64,000 nucleotides of DNA, from the NCBI RefSeq assembly GCF_901933205.1, contig NC_044577.1, positions 2,057,321 to 2,121,320 on the forward strand. Reading direction: 5' to 3'. The notes below the pieces were generated by a model. It saw nothing but the letters and a program-made list of their open reading frames with translations, was not told where the DNA came from and ran no database searches. This DNA is from Camarhynchus parvulus. Lineage: Eukaryota; Chordata; Aves; Passeriformes; Thraupidae. Below, piece after piece: positions 1-9,618 of this stretch. The first letter of the stretch is position 1, and each line of letters begins with the position of its first letter. A program made the translations under genes and the position numbers.

Positions 1-104
1 ATTCCTGCAGATGTGTGCCCTGACTGTGCCATCTTCCTCTCTTTTTCAGCCATTCACACCTGTGAAGAAAGGCACTTTTATCCCACTGTAGCAGGAATAT
101 TCAA
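1..104. other. Short flank before gap
   Basis: This stretch ends in an assembly gap. I see no reading frame, repeat or splice pattern that I can assign. Confidence 0.5.
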
Positions 105-604
105 NNNNNNNNNNNNNNNNNNNNNNNNNNNNNNNNNNNNNNNNNNNNNNNNNNNNNNNNNNNNNNNNNNNNNNNNNNNNNNNNNNNNNNNNNNNNNNNN
201 NNNNNNNNNNNNNNNNNNNNNNNNNNNNNNNNNNNNNNNNNNNNNNNNNNNNNNNNNNNNNNNNNNNNNNNNNNNNNNNNNNNNNNNNNNNNNNNNNNNN
301 NNNNNNNNNNNNNNNNNNNNNNNNNNNNNNNNNNNNNNNNNNNNNNNNNNNNNNNNNNNNNNNNNNNNNNNNNNNNNNNNNNNNNNNNNNNNNNNNNNNN
401 NNNNNNNNNNNNNNNNNNNNNNNNNNNNNNNNNNNNNNNNNNNNNNNNNNNNNNNNNNNNNNNNNNNNNNNNNNNNNNNNNNNNNNNNNNNNNNNNNNNN
501 NNNNNNNNNNNNNNNNNNNNNNNNNNNNNNNNNNNNNNNNNNNNNNNNNNNNNNNNNNNNNNNNNNNNNNNNNNNNNNNNNNNNNNNNNNNNNNNNNNNN
601 NNNN
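105..604. other. Assembly gap (500 N)
   Basis: The run is exactly 500 N, the usual placeholder for a gap of unknown size. The two sides may not be adjacent in the genome. Confidence 0.98.
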
Positions 605-1298
605 TGTGTGTGTGGTAGCTGATGCAAGGCAAATATTTCCTCCAGGCCCAAAGAGTTGTGCCTGAAAAGTCACAGCGCTACATCTCTTTCTGATTTTTTT
701 TTTAAATGTTTACAGAGCCTTCTGATCATTCTCACGGTTTTCTCCCTATCCCTAGGGCACCTTCTCCAGAAGTTCTGCTGTTCCATCCTTTTGCATTTAG
801 TGATAGCTACCTGCAGTGCCCAGTTGGTCAATGCCCTGGGAAAACCTGAACTCCTGGGTGAAGCCGGGCAAAACATTTCTCTCCCAGGTCTGAAGCCATT
901 AAGTGCCAAGGGCTGTCCCCAGTGTCATACTCTGTCCCTTGGAAGTGTGCTGATGCCATTGAAGAGGGGTTGCCAATGAAAACTCCTTTGAACAGTTTTG
1001 TCATTTCTGCATTAGCATTCAAATCCTTGACCAGAAAAATCACATGTAGACATTTCTGGGATTCTTAAATACCAAAGCTGTCATTTTCATCCTGGATTTC
1101 AGAGTCTCTGAATGGAGTCTCTCACCCAAGGGCTTAGTTTTAAACACTACAGAAAAACAGCCTGGTGTTGAGCTGTACCTTTACATGGGCTTATACTGCA
1201 AATGATTACTTTAGGCAGGAGCAGAAAACCCAAGAATGAGCCAAAGAGGCGATTCCTGCATTCACATGTCCTGCCCAGCACTAACTGGGAATTGAAGA
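605..1298. other. Non-coding flank, nothing recognised
   Basis: The composition is mixed. The short open frames overlap on both strands and match no family I know. I see no LTR ends, splice pattern or tandem repeat. Confidence 0.4.
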
Positions 1299-1720
1299 AT
1301 GGATTCAGGAGCCTCAGGGTGCACAGTGGAAGTGCCCCAAAGACTTTGGGATGCTGAAATGGAGCAGCCTGCTGCTTGGGCCCGGGCTGTCCGCCAGCCC
1401 TGCCTCTGCCCCCTGCCCCTTATTGGCAGCAGCCAGTGGCCGTGCCCTGGCAGCGGCCCCCTGCCCTCCCTGTCCCCAGCCAGCCCAGCCTGGGCACCTC
1501 GGGGGTGTCCCCACCCTCCTGCTGGGGTGGTGTCCCGGCCTCGAGGGCTTCTGCCACAGGCCTGGGAGACGCTCTGGGGAAGCGCCAGAGCAGCCGGGTG
1601 GCAGGAACAGGGCGGCTGCCTGGGGGCTGCTTGTGCCCTCTGACAGCCAATTCCTCAGGGCTTCCCAGCACCCCGGCTCCTCAGGGGCCTCCTGGTGTTC
1701 TGCCAATTGACTGAGGCCAT
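1299..1720. other. GC-rich block, unassigned
   Basis: This is a roughly 420-base GC-rich island between AT-rich sequence. Four overlapping frames are open on both strands, which is what GC-rich DNA does by chance. No domain is recognisable. It could be a decayed GC-rich exon or a CpG-rich regulatory block; neither is supported. Confidence 0.3.
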
Positions 1721-3660
1721 TTAAAGGACACGCCTCTGGAAATAATGTTCTTCATTTACTGTCAATATGAGGGAACCACAGTGTTAGGTGATACATTCAA
1801 TGAAACTGTGTGCTTGGTTTGAGTGAGAAGCAAAAACAAGCAAGGTAGTGCACCTAAATCAGTACTATCATGTTATAAATAAAGAAGCTTGACTAGGCAA
1901 ATATTCAAGCAGCAATCAAATTATTAATTATTTCAGTAAAGTGTACGCAATACAGCGCTGGGTACAGTAGGGGAAGTTTTCCCTCCAACTGCACACAAAT
2001 AGTTGAGGCTTACAGGTGTTTATAGGGGTACTCATAAGCTTTCTCAACAGTTTCTTTTCCCAATTTTTACTCATCAGCCGTTTCTCTGTCCAATTTTTAC
2101 ATCACAATTCTATACACTATTGTGATTTAGTTTTTCTTAGGATGCATCCCAGAAAAGGAGTATCCCTGGTGCGGGGTGCTCCAGCTTCCGAACGAAGAAA
2201 GAAGTCTCCCAGCTGGTGGGGTCCAGATTCCAGACATGGCTTTACCTTTTGATTGCAAAGACTATAAATCTCATAACAGTGATGTGCAGCTTCCCTTGAT
2301 TGAAACTATTAGTCCCTGAGTTGATATTCATATTCCTTTCTCAAGCTGCTTTTCACTGTTTTGTCAAGGCGTGAGATAAGCAGGTTTCCTTTTTATATAT
2401 TCTAAAGCTATAGTTACAAAGATCCTTACTACAAGCAATATTCTAAAATTATACTTCCAAAGGTAATTATTGCAAAACTCTTTAAGGCTTAGCTACAAGC
2501 AGAAAGTTCCTGTCAAACAGAAACACCCTCAAAGCTTTAATTCAAATGCTCCTAAATCACCTTAAGATTTATAAAAGTTAATTGTGAACAAAGGATAGGT
2601 TCAAAGGCCTTCTTCCATGCTTTACTTTCCTCAGTTATTATTAGAATTTGTCTTTATAAGTGTCCCATGGTCAGTTTCCGCACATATCACAATCAGAAAT
2701 CCACACATTGCCTGTATGTACCTGACACAAAACACAGCTTTGTATTTCACAAAATGAGAGAAAGAAGAGTGATTTAGAAAGATGCATCACCAATTGTCTG
2801 AACTGTTTATCATCTTGCAGATCTGCACTTGCTGGGCAGCCCCGTTTTGCACCAGAGACCTGGGGAACCATTCCCAGCAATCGAGAAAATCCTAAGTCGT
2901 CCATCCACCCAGAGATGAGGTCTCCAAATTTGCCCCAAAAGTGGATTCAGCTTTTACAGGCCAAAAAGAGCAAATCTAGGTGACTCAATTATATTTTTAG
3001 CCCAGAAAGCCCTGCAGCTGATGGCACACTTCACAATCAGCAGGGGACACAGCTAGGCCAAAGCCCAGACCTCTGCTGCAAGGGTTTCCCCTCAAATTTA
3101 ATTCAAACAAACCTCTATTCAAGTCAGTTGGGAAAGTTTCTTCAAATGATCCATTGCTGGCACCTAACTGCACAGGGTTATGTGAAAGATTCTACAGCAG
3201 CTGCTCTGGAGTCGAAGAGCCAGCACTAAGAGTCCCTGTCATCTACTTGTAGCTAAATCACACTTTAGGGGATTTGATGGAGTTTAGAACGAGTTAGAGA
3301 CCAGAACTCTGAGTTTTTTAGATGATGTCGTTTATCTTTCTTCTCTTCTACAGAGACAGGAAGGATGAGTTTGGCTCACATCTCCACGCCAAGTGTCAGA
3401 AGGTCACAAGACTTGCACTTACAAGAACTTTAAAGGATTTATTGGCCAATCAAACATTGCCAACAAGGATATGTATCTTTCTGACCCAATCCTTCAGTAT
3501 TTCATCTCATGGAGTCATGCTACAGTGTAGGCTTTCTTAGCAAATCATGTTCTGACACACACACCTACAGCACTGCAGTCTAAACTTTGTGTTTACCGTT
3601 GTAACTACTTTTATTTTTTCTATATCTTAAACTCTAAAATGCTAAACTTTGCTTGACTAA
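1721..3660. other. AT-rich non-coding DNA with a possible LTR scrap
   Basis: No gene is visible. Around 1945-1975 a short stretch containing CAGCGCTGGGT resembles a motif I remember from avian LTRs, so a decayed LTR may lie at about 1890-2300, but no LTR ends can be placed. The segment ends where the MROH-derived GC-rich sequence begins near 3665. Confidence 0.3.
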
Positions 3661-4111
3661 GCTTAAGGTGTCTGCTGGCCACGAATGGCACACGTGGCCC
3701 TGAAACCTCCGTGTGCTCTGCCCCCGGGAGCAGAGCCCTCCGCAGCCGGGGCAGGGCTTGCAGCTCCCCCCGGCAGCCCCCGCTGTCAGCCCGCTGCCCT
3801 GACTCACCAGTGCAGATCAGCTGCAGCTCTTGCTGCTGCCCCCTCAGGTGCCGCCCGGCCATGCCTGTGAACACAGAGCCTGTCAGGGCCCCAGCGGCAC
3901 AGCTCCCTGCCAGCGGCGCTGCCGGCGCTGTGGCCACACGGGCTGCTGGCCCGGCAGGGCTCAGCCCGCCCCCCTTGCCGCGACGCTGCCGCCCCAGGGC
4001 ACGGCTGCCAGAGGGCGGCAGCAGCAATGCCCAGGCCAGGCGGGGCTCCACGGCGCCGGGCCCGGCTGGCGCTGCCGGGGCAGCAGGCGGGGCTGGCGCC
4101 TCTGGGAATCC

Positions 4112-4690
4112 TTAAAATCAGAGCATTTTCGGAGTGCTACAAAAGGCAGGTCTCAGAGACAGCAGAAATGCAATTAGAGTTAAGCTGTAGCCATAATATT
4201 TGTCTACAGAAAGTTTTTATAAGATGTAGAAAAGTAAGGACAAATAGAACCATGGTCTGTGTATTAATGCTTGGCTAGAATACCTCCCTAAGCTACAGGA
4301 AAGTATATCTACCAAGATCTTAGGAATTTCTTAGCTTATTAATGGAGCCCTATGGATTGTATTTTAATGCTTGTAAGAAGCTATTACATTCAAAATAAGC
4401 GAGCATTGTTTGACGGAAGGTACGTGTACTTACAGTGGTTGGATAGAACTCCTGTCAATATGCTTATGTGTTGTGTGATTGGTCAAAAACTTTTAAAGGA
4501 AGGTGTAACATGCATTTCTTTGTCTGCTGCCGGGGATATGAGCTGCTGGCATCTTCCCATTGTCATAACCATGTAATGAGCCTGATGCTGGAAGATAAAC
4601 AGCTCGAGACGCGTTCCCCAGCAGTGCCGTCCCGTTGGTGATTTGTGCAGAGACCCCCAGGCTGCGATAGGGCCAAGCTGGCGCTGCGAT
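4112..4690. mobile_element. Putative LTR-like insertion in intron of fragment H
   Basis: At 4111/4112 paralogous intron sequence stops and AT-rich unrelated DNA begins, running to the minisatellite. The stretch has inverted CCAAT boxes (for example near 4480) and ends in a GC-richer tail, as an R-U5 would. I cannot identify TG...CA ends or a target duplication, so the class and exact borders are uncertain. Confidence 0.35.
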
Positions 4691-5275
4691 AGGGCCAAGG
4701 CGTGGCGGGGCAGGGCAGGGCGGGGGGCGGGGGGGCGGGGTGGGGGGCAGGGCAGGGCAGGGTGGGGCAGGGCGTGGGGCAGGACGCAGTTGGGTGGGGA
4801 AGGGTGAGACAAGATGTGGTAGGGTGGGGCAGGTGGGGTCGGGTGGGGTGGGGCAGAGAGAGGCAAAATCGGGCAGGGTGGGGCAGGGTGGAGTGAGGTG
4901 GGGTAGGATGGGGCAGGGTGGGGTCGGGTGGGGCTGGGTTGGGTGGAGAAGTGCAGGGCAGAGAACAGCGAGGTACGGCCGGGCTACAGCAGGGTGGGGT
5001 GGGGAGGGGCAGGGTGTGGCAGGCTGGTGCAAGGCGTGGTAGGGTGGGGCAGAGTAGGGTGGGGCAGGATGGCACAGGGGTGAGCAGGGTGGGGCAGGGT
5101 GGGGCCGGATTGGGTGGAGCAGTGCAGGGCGGAGCACGGTGATTTAGGGCAAGGCCAGGTTGGGTGGAGCAGAACAGGGCGGAGCACTGTGAGGTTGGGC
5201 AGGGCTGGGCAGAGGGAGGTTGGGTAGGGCAGGGGAAGGGTGGGGCTGGGTGGTGCTAAGAAGGGTGGGGCGGGC
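4691..5275 (+). repeat. G-rich minisatellite (GGGGCAGGGTGGG-type units)
   Basis: About 585 bases are made of irregular 5-15 base units of the GGGGCAGGGTGGG kind. The plus strand carries nearly all the G and the minus strand nearly all the C. A longer module with TTGGGTGGAG...GCAGGGC recurs near 4938, 5109 and 5158, giving a higher-order pattern. Runs of three or more G are dense enough for G-quadruplexes. Long proline-rich minus-strand frames here are by-products of the repeat, not genes. Confidence 0.9.
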
Positions 5276-5589
5276 AGGGGAGCCCAGGCTCGTGGCTCAC
5301 CCATGAACCTGATGGCCGCCTCTGGCAGGGGCTCCTGTGGGCTGTCCTGGCACAGCAGGGCCCGGCGCAGGTGCTCGGCCGCTCTGCTCCTGTCCCCTGC
5401 CAGCTGCAGAGAGCGGCAGGAGGGTGCAGTTGGTGCAGGCTCAGCCCCTGGACCGGGCTCTCCCTGTGGCCAGCACTGGCCTCCCCTGCCCACACAGCCC
5501 TGTGAGGCAGCCAGCAGCCACTGGGGCTGGGCTCTGGAGGGGGCAGAGGGCTGGGTGCTACCCAAGAAATAAAAGTAAAGGGAAAATTC

Positions 5590-6170
5590 TGACCTCTGAG
5601 ACAAATGGCAGTGTTGGAGATACTTTTTGCAGGGGATGGACAACATAATGACCCTGACAAGGTCAGGTGCACAGTGCAAATGTGGTGGAGCCATGCACAG
5701 AAGGGGCCATCTGAATACTCCAGCTTCATGGGAACAATGCATTTTGTGGATAACCAAGAGACAGTGAGTTCTGGAGCAAGCAAACTCAGGAATGATGAGA
5801 CCATCATCCATGGCCTGACGCACACTCATGTCTCTGCTGTGGTCAAGTCTGAAGGATGAACAGGAAAAATTCAGAGATGTAGAGGATTTTGTAGACTGTT
5901 GGTTAGCTGAGAAAGGCCATGTCGACATAATAGCAATGGATAAGCAAGAGATAGACAAGTATAAGAGTCAGCAGTCAGTGTCCATATAAAACAAAGGACA
6001 CTGTGCCCTTGGTGCAACATTAGGATGGGGGAGAGAGCCTTTAGCCAAAATATGAAGAAAAGTTTCAATAGAATAGCCACAAGAATGCAGAAGTAGGCGT
6101 AGTTGACTGATAAGTAACTAACCAATTGTGAGCTCACCTTTGCAATATGCATTAGCTTCATTAACACCAA
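5590..6170. other. Unassigned segment with two adjoining open frames
   Basis: Between the MROH fragment and the ERV1 LTR, a plus-strand frame at 5605-5859 (84 codons) ends, and a neighbouring frame continues with coding-like composition to about 5988, as if one reading frame had been shifted once. I do not recognise the product. The 3' border is where LTR homology starts. A decayed retroviral gag or a retrocopy of a host gene are both possible. Confidence 0.3.
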
Positions 6171-6833
6171 TATAATTAAGATGGCGACCAGGGCAAGGGG
6201 AATTCCAGGGTCCCTCCCCACCTCCAATGGTCGTTAACTGTCAATCGTGCCGGGTCCTCCTTGTTTTATGTTAATTCTGTTGTCACTCAATGTTCCCCTC
6301 CTCTGTTGTCCAGGCGACCCCTTGTCCATCACCCCCAACCCACTCCCCAAGTCCAGAAAGTTCCCCGGGTTTGGGTGGTGATTGGGCTAGGGGGAAAAGC
6401 CACACCTTTGTCTTTCTTGATTTGTTCTTCATGCTTATGTAATGTATTGTGATTGGTTATGTTCTGTTCTCCCTCCCCTGGGGTCGGTCATATAAGGCCA
6501 GACCAGGGGAGGATCTGTGGTCAGTCTCCTGTGACCCCTACCTCGTGTGCTTCCCTCCCCCTCCAATAAACCTCGTCCCTCCACGGGAGATTGACTGACT
6601 CGCCTTTTCTCTTCGTCGCTCCACCGTTCTAGCAGTTGCCGCTGCCAAGGATCTTGTCTCACCTCGCTGGGTTGCATCCTGGTGCTAAACCGCCCAGGGG
6701 GGAACCGGGGGGATAGGTTCTGCCTCACTGCAGCCTACCTTCCCCTGGTCAGGACAGACTGTGGCCGCTCAGTTACTCTGTCTCAGAGTCTCTGCTCTGT
6801 GGAGCAGCCGGCCTCCGTCAACGAGCGACCGCA
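6171..6833 (+). repeat. ERV1 5' LTR (5'-truncated)
   Basis: Homology to the 3' LTR begins at ATTAAGATGG (6176) and continues to the CA at 6832-6833. The end GCGACCGCA matches the end of the solo LTR at 31295-32049, which fixes the border. It contains GAAAGTTC (6356-6363), inverted CCAAT boxes, a TATA box (6491) and AATAAA (6565-6570). The first about 90 bases of U3, present at 15144-15235, are missing and are replaced by unrelated sequence. Confidence 0.88.
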
Positions 6834-6838
6834 GTTGC

Positions 6839-6856
6839 TGGCGCCCAACGTGAGGC
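6839..6856 (+). promoter_or_regulatory. Primer binding site, tRNA-Lys(1,2) type
   Basis: TGGCGCCCAACGTGAGGC lies five bases after the LTR end. It matches the tRNA-Lys1,2-type site used by several betaretroviruses with one difference near the 3' end. Confidence 0.88.
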
Positions 6857-7576
6857 GTGAAGGCGGACTTTCCCAGGACCGTTCCGGACGGAGTTGCCTG
6901 GACCTGCTTCGCCCCCGTCTTGTGGATTTACAAATCCGCCTGGGCGCGGCAACGCCTTGCGTCGAGCAGGCAGCTGGGGCACTCAGCTGCCGCTCCGCAG
7001 GGATTAGACTGCGAAGACCCTTCGGCGCCCCGAAGCGCAGTCTCGGTGGAGTCCGACTCGCCAGTCTCTCTGTTCCCCCTCCGCGTCGGAGTGGTAAGAT
7101 CTTTACCCCCTTCTGCTTTTAGAGCCCCCCCCGGGTCGCAATCGGGGCTTCCGTGAGGGCTCGGGGTGCCCCTGATCCCCCTGAGTTGCGATCCGCGCTT
7201 CGTCGGTGAGGACCCAGGGTGCGTAGGGGGGCAAGGGCTGTCGCGCGATCCGCGTTTCATCGGTGAGGCGATCAGAGGGGCCGGCGCGGAGGTTCCCTAT
7301 CTCGGTTTTCCTAGTGCCCAGATTTTTGTGTTGAGTTTGCTCTCTGTCGGCTTAGTGGGGAGTCCCGAACTCATTAGTGGGGAGGGATAACTGGCTCCCT
7401 CGCGCGGCTGACAGGGGGCGACTCCCTTTTCATCCTGTTTAGTTGCTGCGGCTCTCCGGGTGGCGCCGGCAGAGCACGCAGTTTCCCACCCTAGTTGTGT
7501 TGTCGGTTTTCTGCTCCCCCTCCGGATTTTCTGTTGTGGCGTGTCGGTGAAGTTGTGAAGCAGTTAACATCCAGCC
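6857..7576 (+). other. ERV1 leader with triplicated motif and candidate splice donor
   Basis: This is a 720-base non-coding leader before gag. A GGTAAGAT donor-like site (GT at 7094-7095) could serve a spliced env mRNA. Three related 26-30 base motifs ending in GGTGAGG or CGTGAGG occur at 7133-7158, 7183-7211 and 7239-7268. Their place between donor and gag is where retroviral packaging structures lie; that role is inferred. Confidence 0.55.
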
Positions 7577-7801
7577 ATGGGCGCGCGGCTGTCAACTTCC
7601 CAACGCGAGTCTGTTCATTTATGTTATGCTTTTCTTTATGGCGCGGATCTCCCGTTCAAAGAGCGGGAGATCAGAAGTTTAATTCGCTGGGTCTCCTCCC
7701 AGTTCAAGGACTTCTCCCCTGAGCGTGTAAAGGACCTCCGATTTTGGGAAGAGGTCCTGCGTAAATTATCTGATTTGGCCGCTCAGAGGAGATTGATATA
7801 A
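7577..7801 (+). pseudogene. gag: ERV1 Gag, matrix end (truncated frame)
   Basis: The ATG opens MGARLS, a glycine-2 myristoylation signal typical of retroviral matrix proteins. It is followed by a helix-rich segment with a tryptophan pair spaced as in class II matrix domains. The frame stops after 74 residues. Matrix-like coding sequence continues in another frame beyond about 7790, so the gag reading frame is broken at least once between here and 8254. The start is chosen because it is the first ATG after the leader and gives the myristoylation motif. Confidence 0.75.
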
Positions 7802-8253
7802 CTAAAAGATTAAAATTGGCCAGACACCTCCATTGGGTGGCGCAGCTTGTAGCTGCGTTAAAAATTAAGCAAGCAAAAGAGCGGGGAGGACACTCAGCAG
7901 CTGCCGGTGCTCCGGTTGCCTGGCAGTGATCCGTTAAAAAACGCGCCGCAGTTGAAGGTTCAGTTAGTAGTTCGGCTGTTTCCCCAGTTTCAGTCCCTGC
8001 AAGTGTCCCTACCCCTCAACCCTCTCCCTCTGTCCCCAAAAGTACTGGGATCCTGAGGCGGGCAGCCCCGACCACAGACGGCCTCCAGCTCCATCGGAGG
8101 GCCCGTCTCAGGCTTCCCAATCCCCTACTGCCAGCGATCAACGGCGGATCGCTGGCAGCCTCTCCTGTCCCTTGCCTTCCCCAAACCCTCGCTACCAAGT
8201 TCTTAAGTCCCCAAAGTTAAATTCAAAAGTTAAACCGTGGGTCCCCCCACAAG

Positions 8254-9618
8254 ATGGCTCCTATGGAGCACAAGATGGCAGGGGCCACGAGGCACCGCGG
8301 GCGGGACTCTCCTTCCCAGTTTCCCCTGGGCCGTCCATCGCCCAACCCCTTCCTCCCGCTTCCCAACCCCTTCCTCCCGGAAGACCCTCCCACTTATACC
8401 TCCTCCCCTTGGCCCACCTCCTCTGTTGCCCCTCCTTCGGCTCCGCCTGCAGCTCCGCCCGCCGTTCCGCCCTACCATCCGGCGCCTCCCCCGTCCAGCG
8501 TGACCTCCCAGCCCCTCCCACCAGGTTCCGGTTCCCACGCCCCCGCTTCCGTTTCCCACGATCCGCCATCTTGGCCGGCGTTGGGAGCGGAGGGGGGGAG
8601 CGTGGGAAATTCCGGACCTGGTACGCCAAATCCCATCATGGCGGCCCCGGTGACGTTTCGCTGGCGGCAAGGGGGGAGGTGGGACATCACCTGGACGCCC
8701 ATCTCCAGGTCGGTCATCCGCGAGCTGTGTAAGACCCAAAAGGAATTTGGGTCTTCCAGCGAATATTTTAAGGGCATCCTGAACGCCACCCTCCGGGAGA
8801 ACGAGCTCGTTCCTTGTGATGTGAGGCAGATTTTCTCCTGCCTCCTGAACGAGTCTCAGTTCTCCCGGTGGGAGGAGGGATGGAAGCAGGCGGTGACTGA
8901 CCTGCTCCCGGAGATATTAGCTCAGCCTAATATCTCCCGGGACGCGAATGGGAATCCCCTAACTGTGGAACACCTATGTGGGTTAGGGGATTGGGAGAAG
9001 GGGCAACAAGCGGCGGAGCTGATCCCTTCAGAGGCCCTTGAAAAATCCACACAGGCGGGGGCCCAAGAATTCTTTAAAGTTATTGTTGGTGTGCCCCAAG
9101 TCCCGGTGTTTTTGTTACAACAAGGCCCAGAAGAGGCATTCGATAATTTCGTGATGCGGCTCCAAGCCGCGGCGAAATTTGAGAATGTCTCAGAAACCAC
9201 CAGGCAGGAAATGGTAGCCGCAATTGCTCCTTCAAATGCTAACCAAGCTTGTAAAGCAGCAATTTTGAGTCTTCCCCTGCAGCCAGCGCCAACACTGAAG
9301 CAAATGCTTCTAGTGTGTGCGCGAAAAGTACCTGCGCTCCGGCAGAACACCGCCGCCAAGACACCTAGCGCCGCGAGACGTGTTTCTGTGGCAGAGGGAC
9401 CGGAGGTTTTCCTTTACAATCCAGAAGACCCTGTTGACGTCGCAGCTACTCAGGGACCCGGCACACCACGATCACAGAGGGGGCATTGCCACCTCTGTAT
9501 GAAGGAGGGGCACTGGATGCCAGACTGCCCCTTGCGGAAGGCCTTCTACCAGTTCTGCAGGGAGCAAGAGTCAGGCAGTTCCACCAGGGGGGCTCCCTCT
9601 AGCACTCAAAAAAACTAG
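8254..9618 (+). CDS. gag: ERV1 Gag, proline-rich linker, capsid and nucleocapsid
   Basis: This 454-codon frame forms the rest of Gag. Residues about 1-125 are proline-rich linker. The capsid follows, with the major homology region QGPEEAFDNFVMRL near residue 290. A nucleocapsid has one CCHC knuckle, CHLCMKEGHWMPDC (about 9486-9527). Most retroviruses of this class have two knuckles, so one looks reduced; the ERV2 copy also shows one. The ATG at 8254 is only the first in this frame; the true start is the matrix ATG upstream, in a different frame. The frame ends in TAG directly after a slippery site that leads into pro-pol. Confidence 0.88.
   Translation: MAPMEHKMAGATRHRGRDSPSQFPLGRPSPNPFLPLPNPFLPEDPPTYTSSPWPTSSVAPPSAPPAAPPAVPPYHPAPPPSSVTSQPLPPGSGSHAPASVSHDPPSWPALGAEGGSVGNSGPGTPNPIMAAPVTFRWRQGGRWDITWTPISRSVIRELCKTQKEFGSSSEYFKGILNATLRENELVPCDVRQIFSCLLNESQFSRWEEGWKQAVTDLLPEILAQPNISRDANGNPLTVEHLCGLGDWEKGQQAAELIPSEALEKSTQAGAQEFFKVIVGVPQVPVFLLQQGPEEAFDNFVMRLQAAAKFENVSETTRQEMVAAIAPSNANQACKAAILSLPLQPAPTLKQMLLVCARKVPALRQNTAAKTPSAARRVSVAEGPEVFLYNPEDPVDVAATQGPGTPRSQRGHCHLCMKEGHWMPDCPLRKAFYQFCREQESGSSTRGAPSSTQKN
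9609..9615 (+). promoter_or_regulatory. -1 ribosomal frameshift site A AAA AAC (gag to pro-pol)
   Basis: The heptamer sits in the gag frame as A|AAA|AAC, one base before the TAG stop (9616-9618). A -1 shift enters the frame that is open from 9615 to 12167. A AAA AAC is a known betaretroviral slippery sequence. GC-rich sequence follows and could form the stimulatory structure. Confidence 0.85.

Larger units (their letters stand above)
3808..5403 (-). pseudogene. MROH fragment H (exons 13-14 only)
   Basis: Two exons of the family are preserved on the minus strand. Exon 13 is complement(5301..5403), 103 nt, with the core AEDRSRAAEHL. Exon 14 is complement(3808..3864), 57 nt, starting GMAGR. Both keep the lengths and GT-AG borders found in the complete copies of this window. 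All other exons are missing. The intron, about 130-380 bases in paralogues, is inflated to about 1.4 kb by an LTR-like insert and a minisatellite. It is a broken copy with no start, no terminal exon and no poly(A) signal. The family call is solid; expression is unlikely. Confidence 0.8.

Noticed and set aside
13..673. Open frames of about 200 codons at the left edge
   Set aside because: They run through N and have no real codons over most of their length. The same applies to frames across 15903-16538.
1299..1714. Possible small gene in the GC-rich island
   Set aside because: Five overlapping frames on both strands, no domain, no splice or poly(A) support.
4493..5137. Long minus-strand proline- and cysteine-rich open frames
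   Set aside because: They are translations of the minisatellite; three frames are open at once and none has domain structure.
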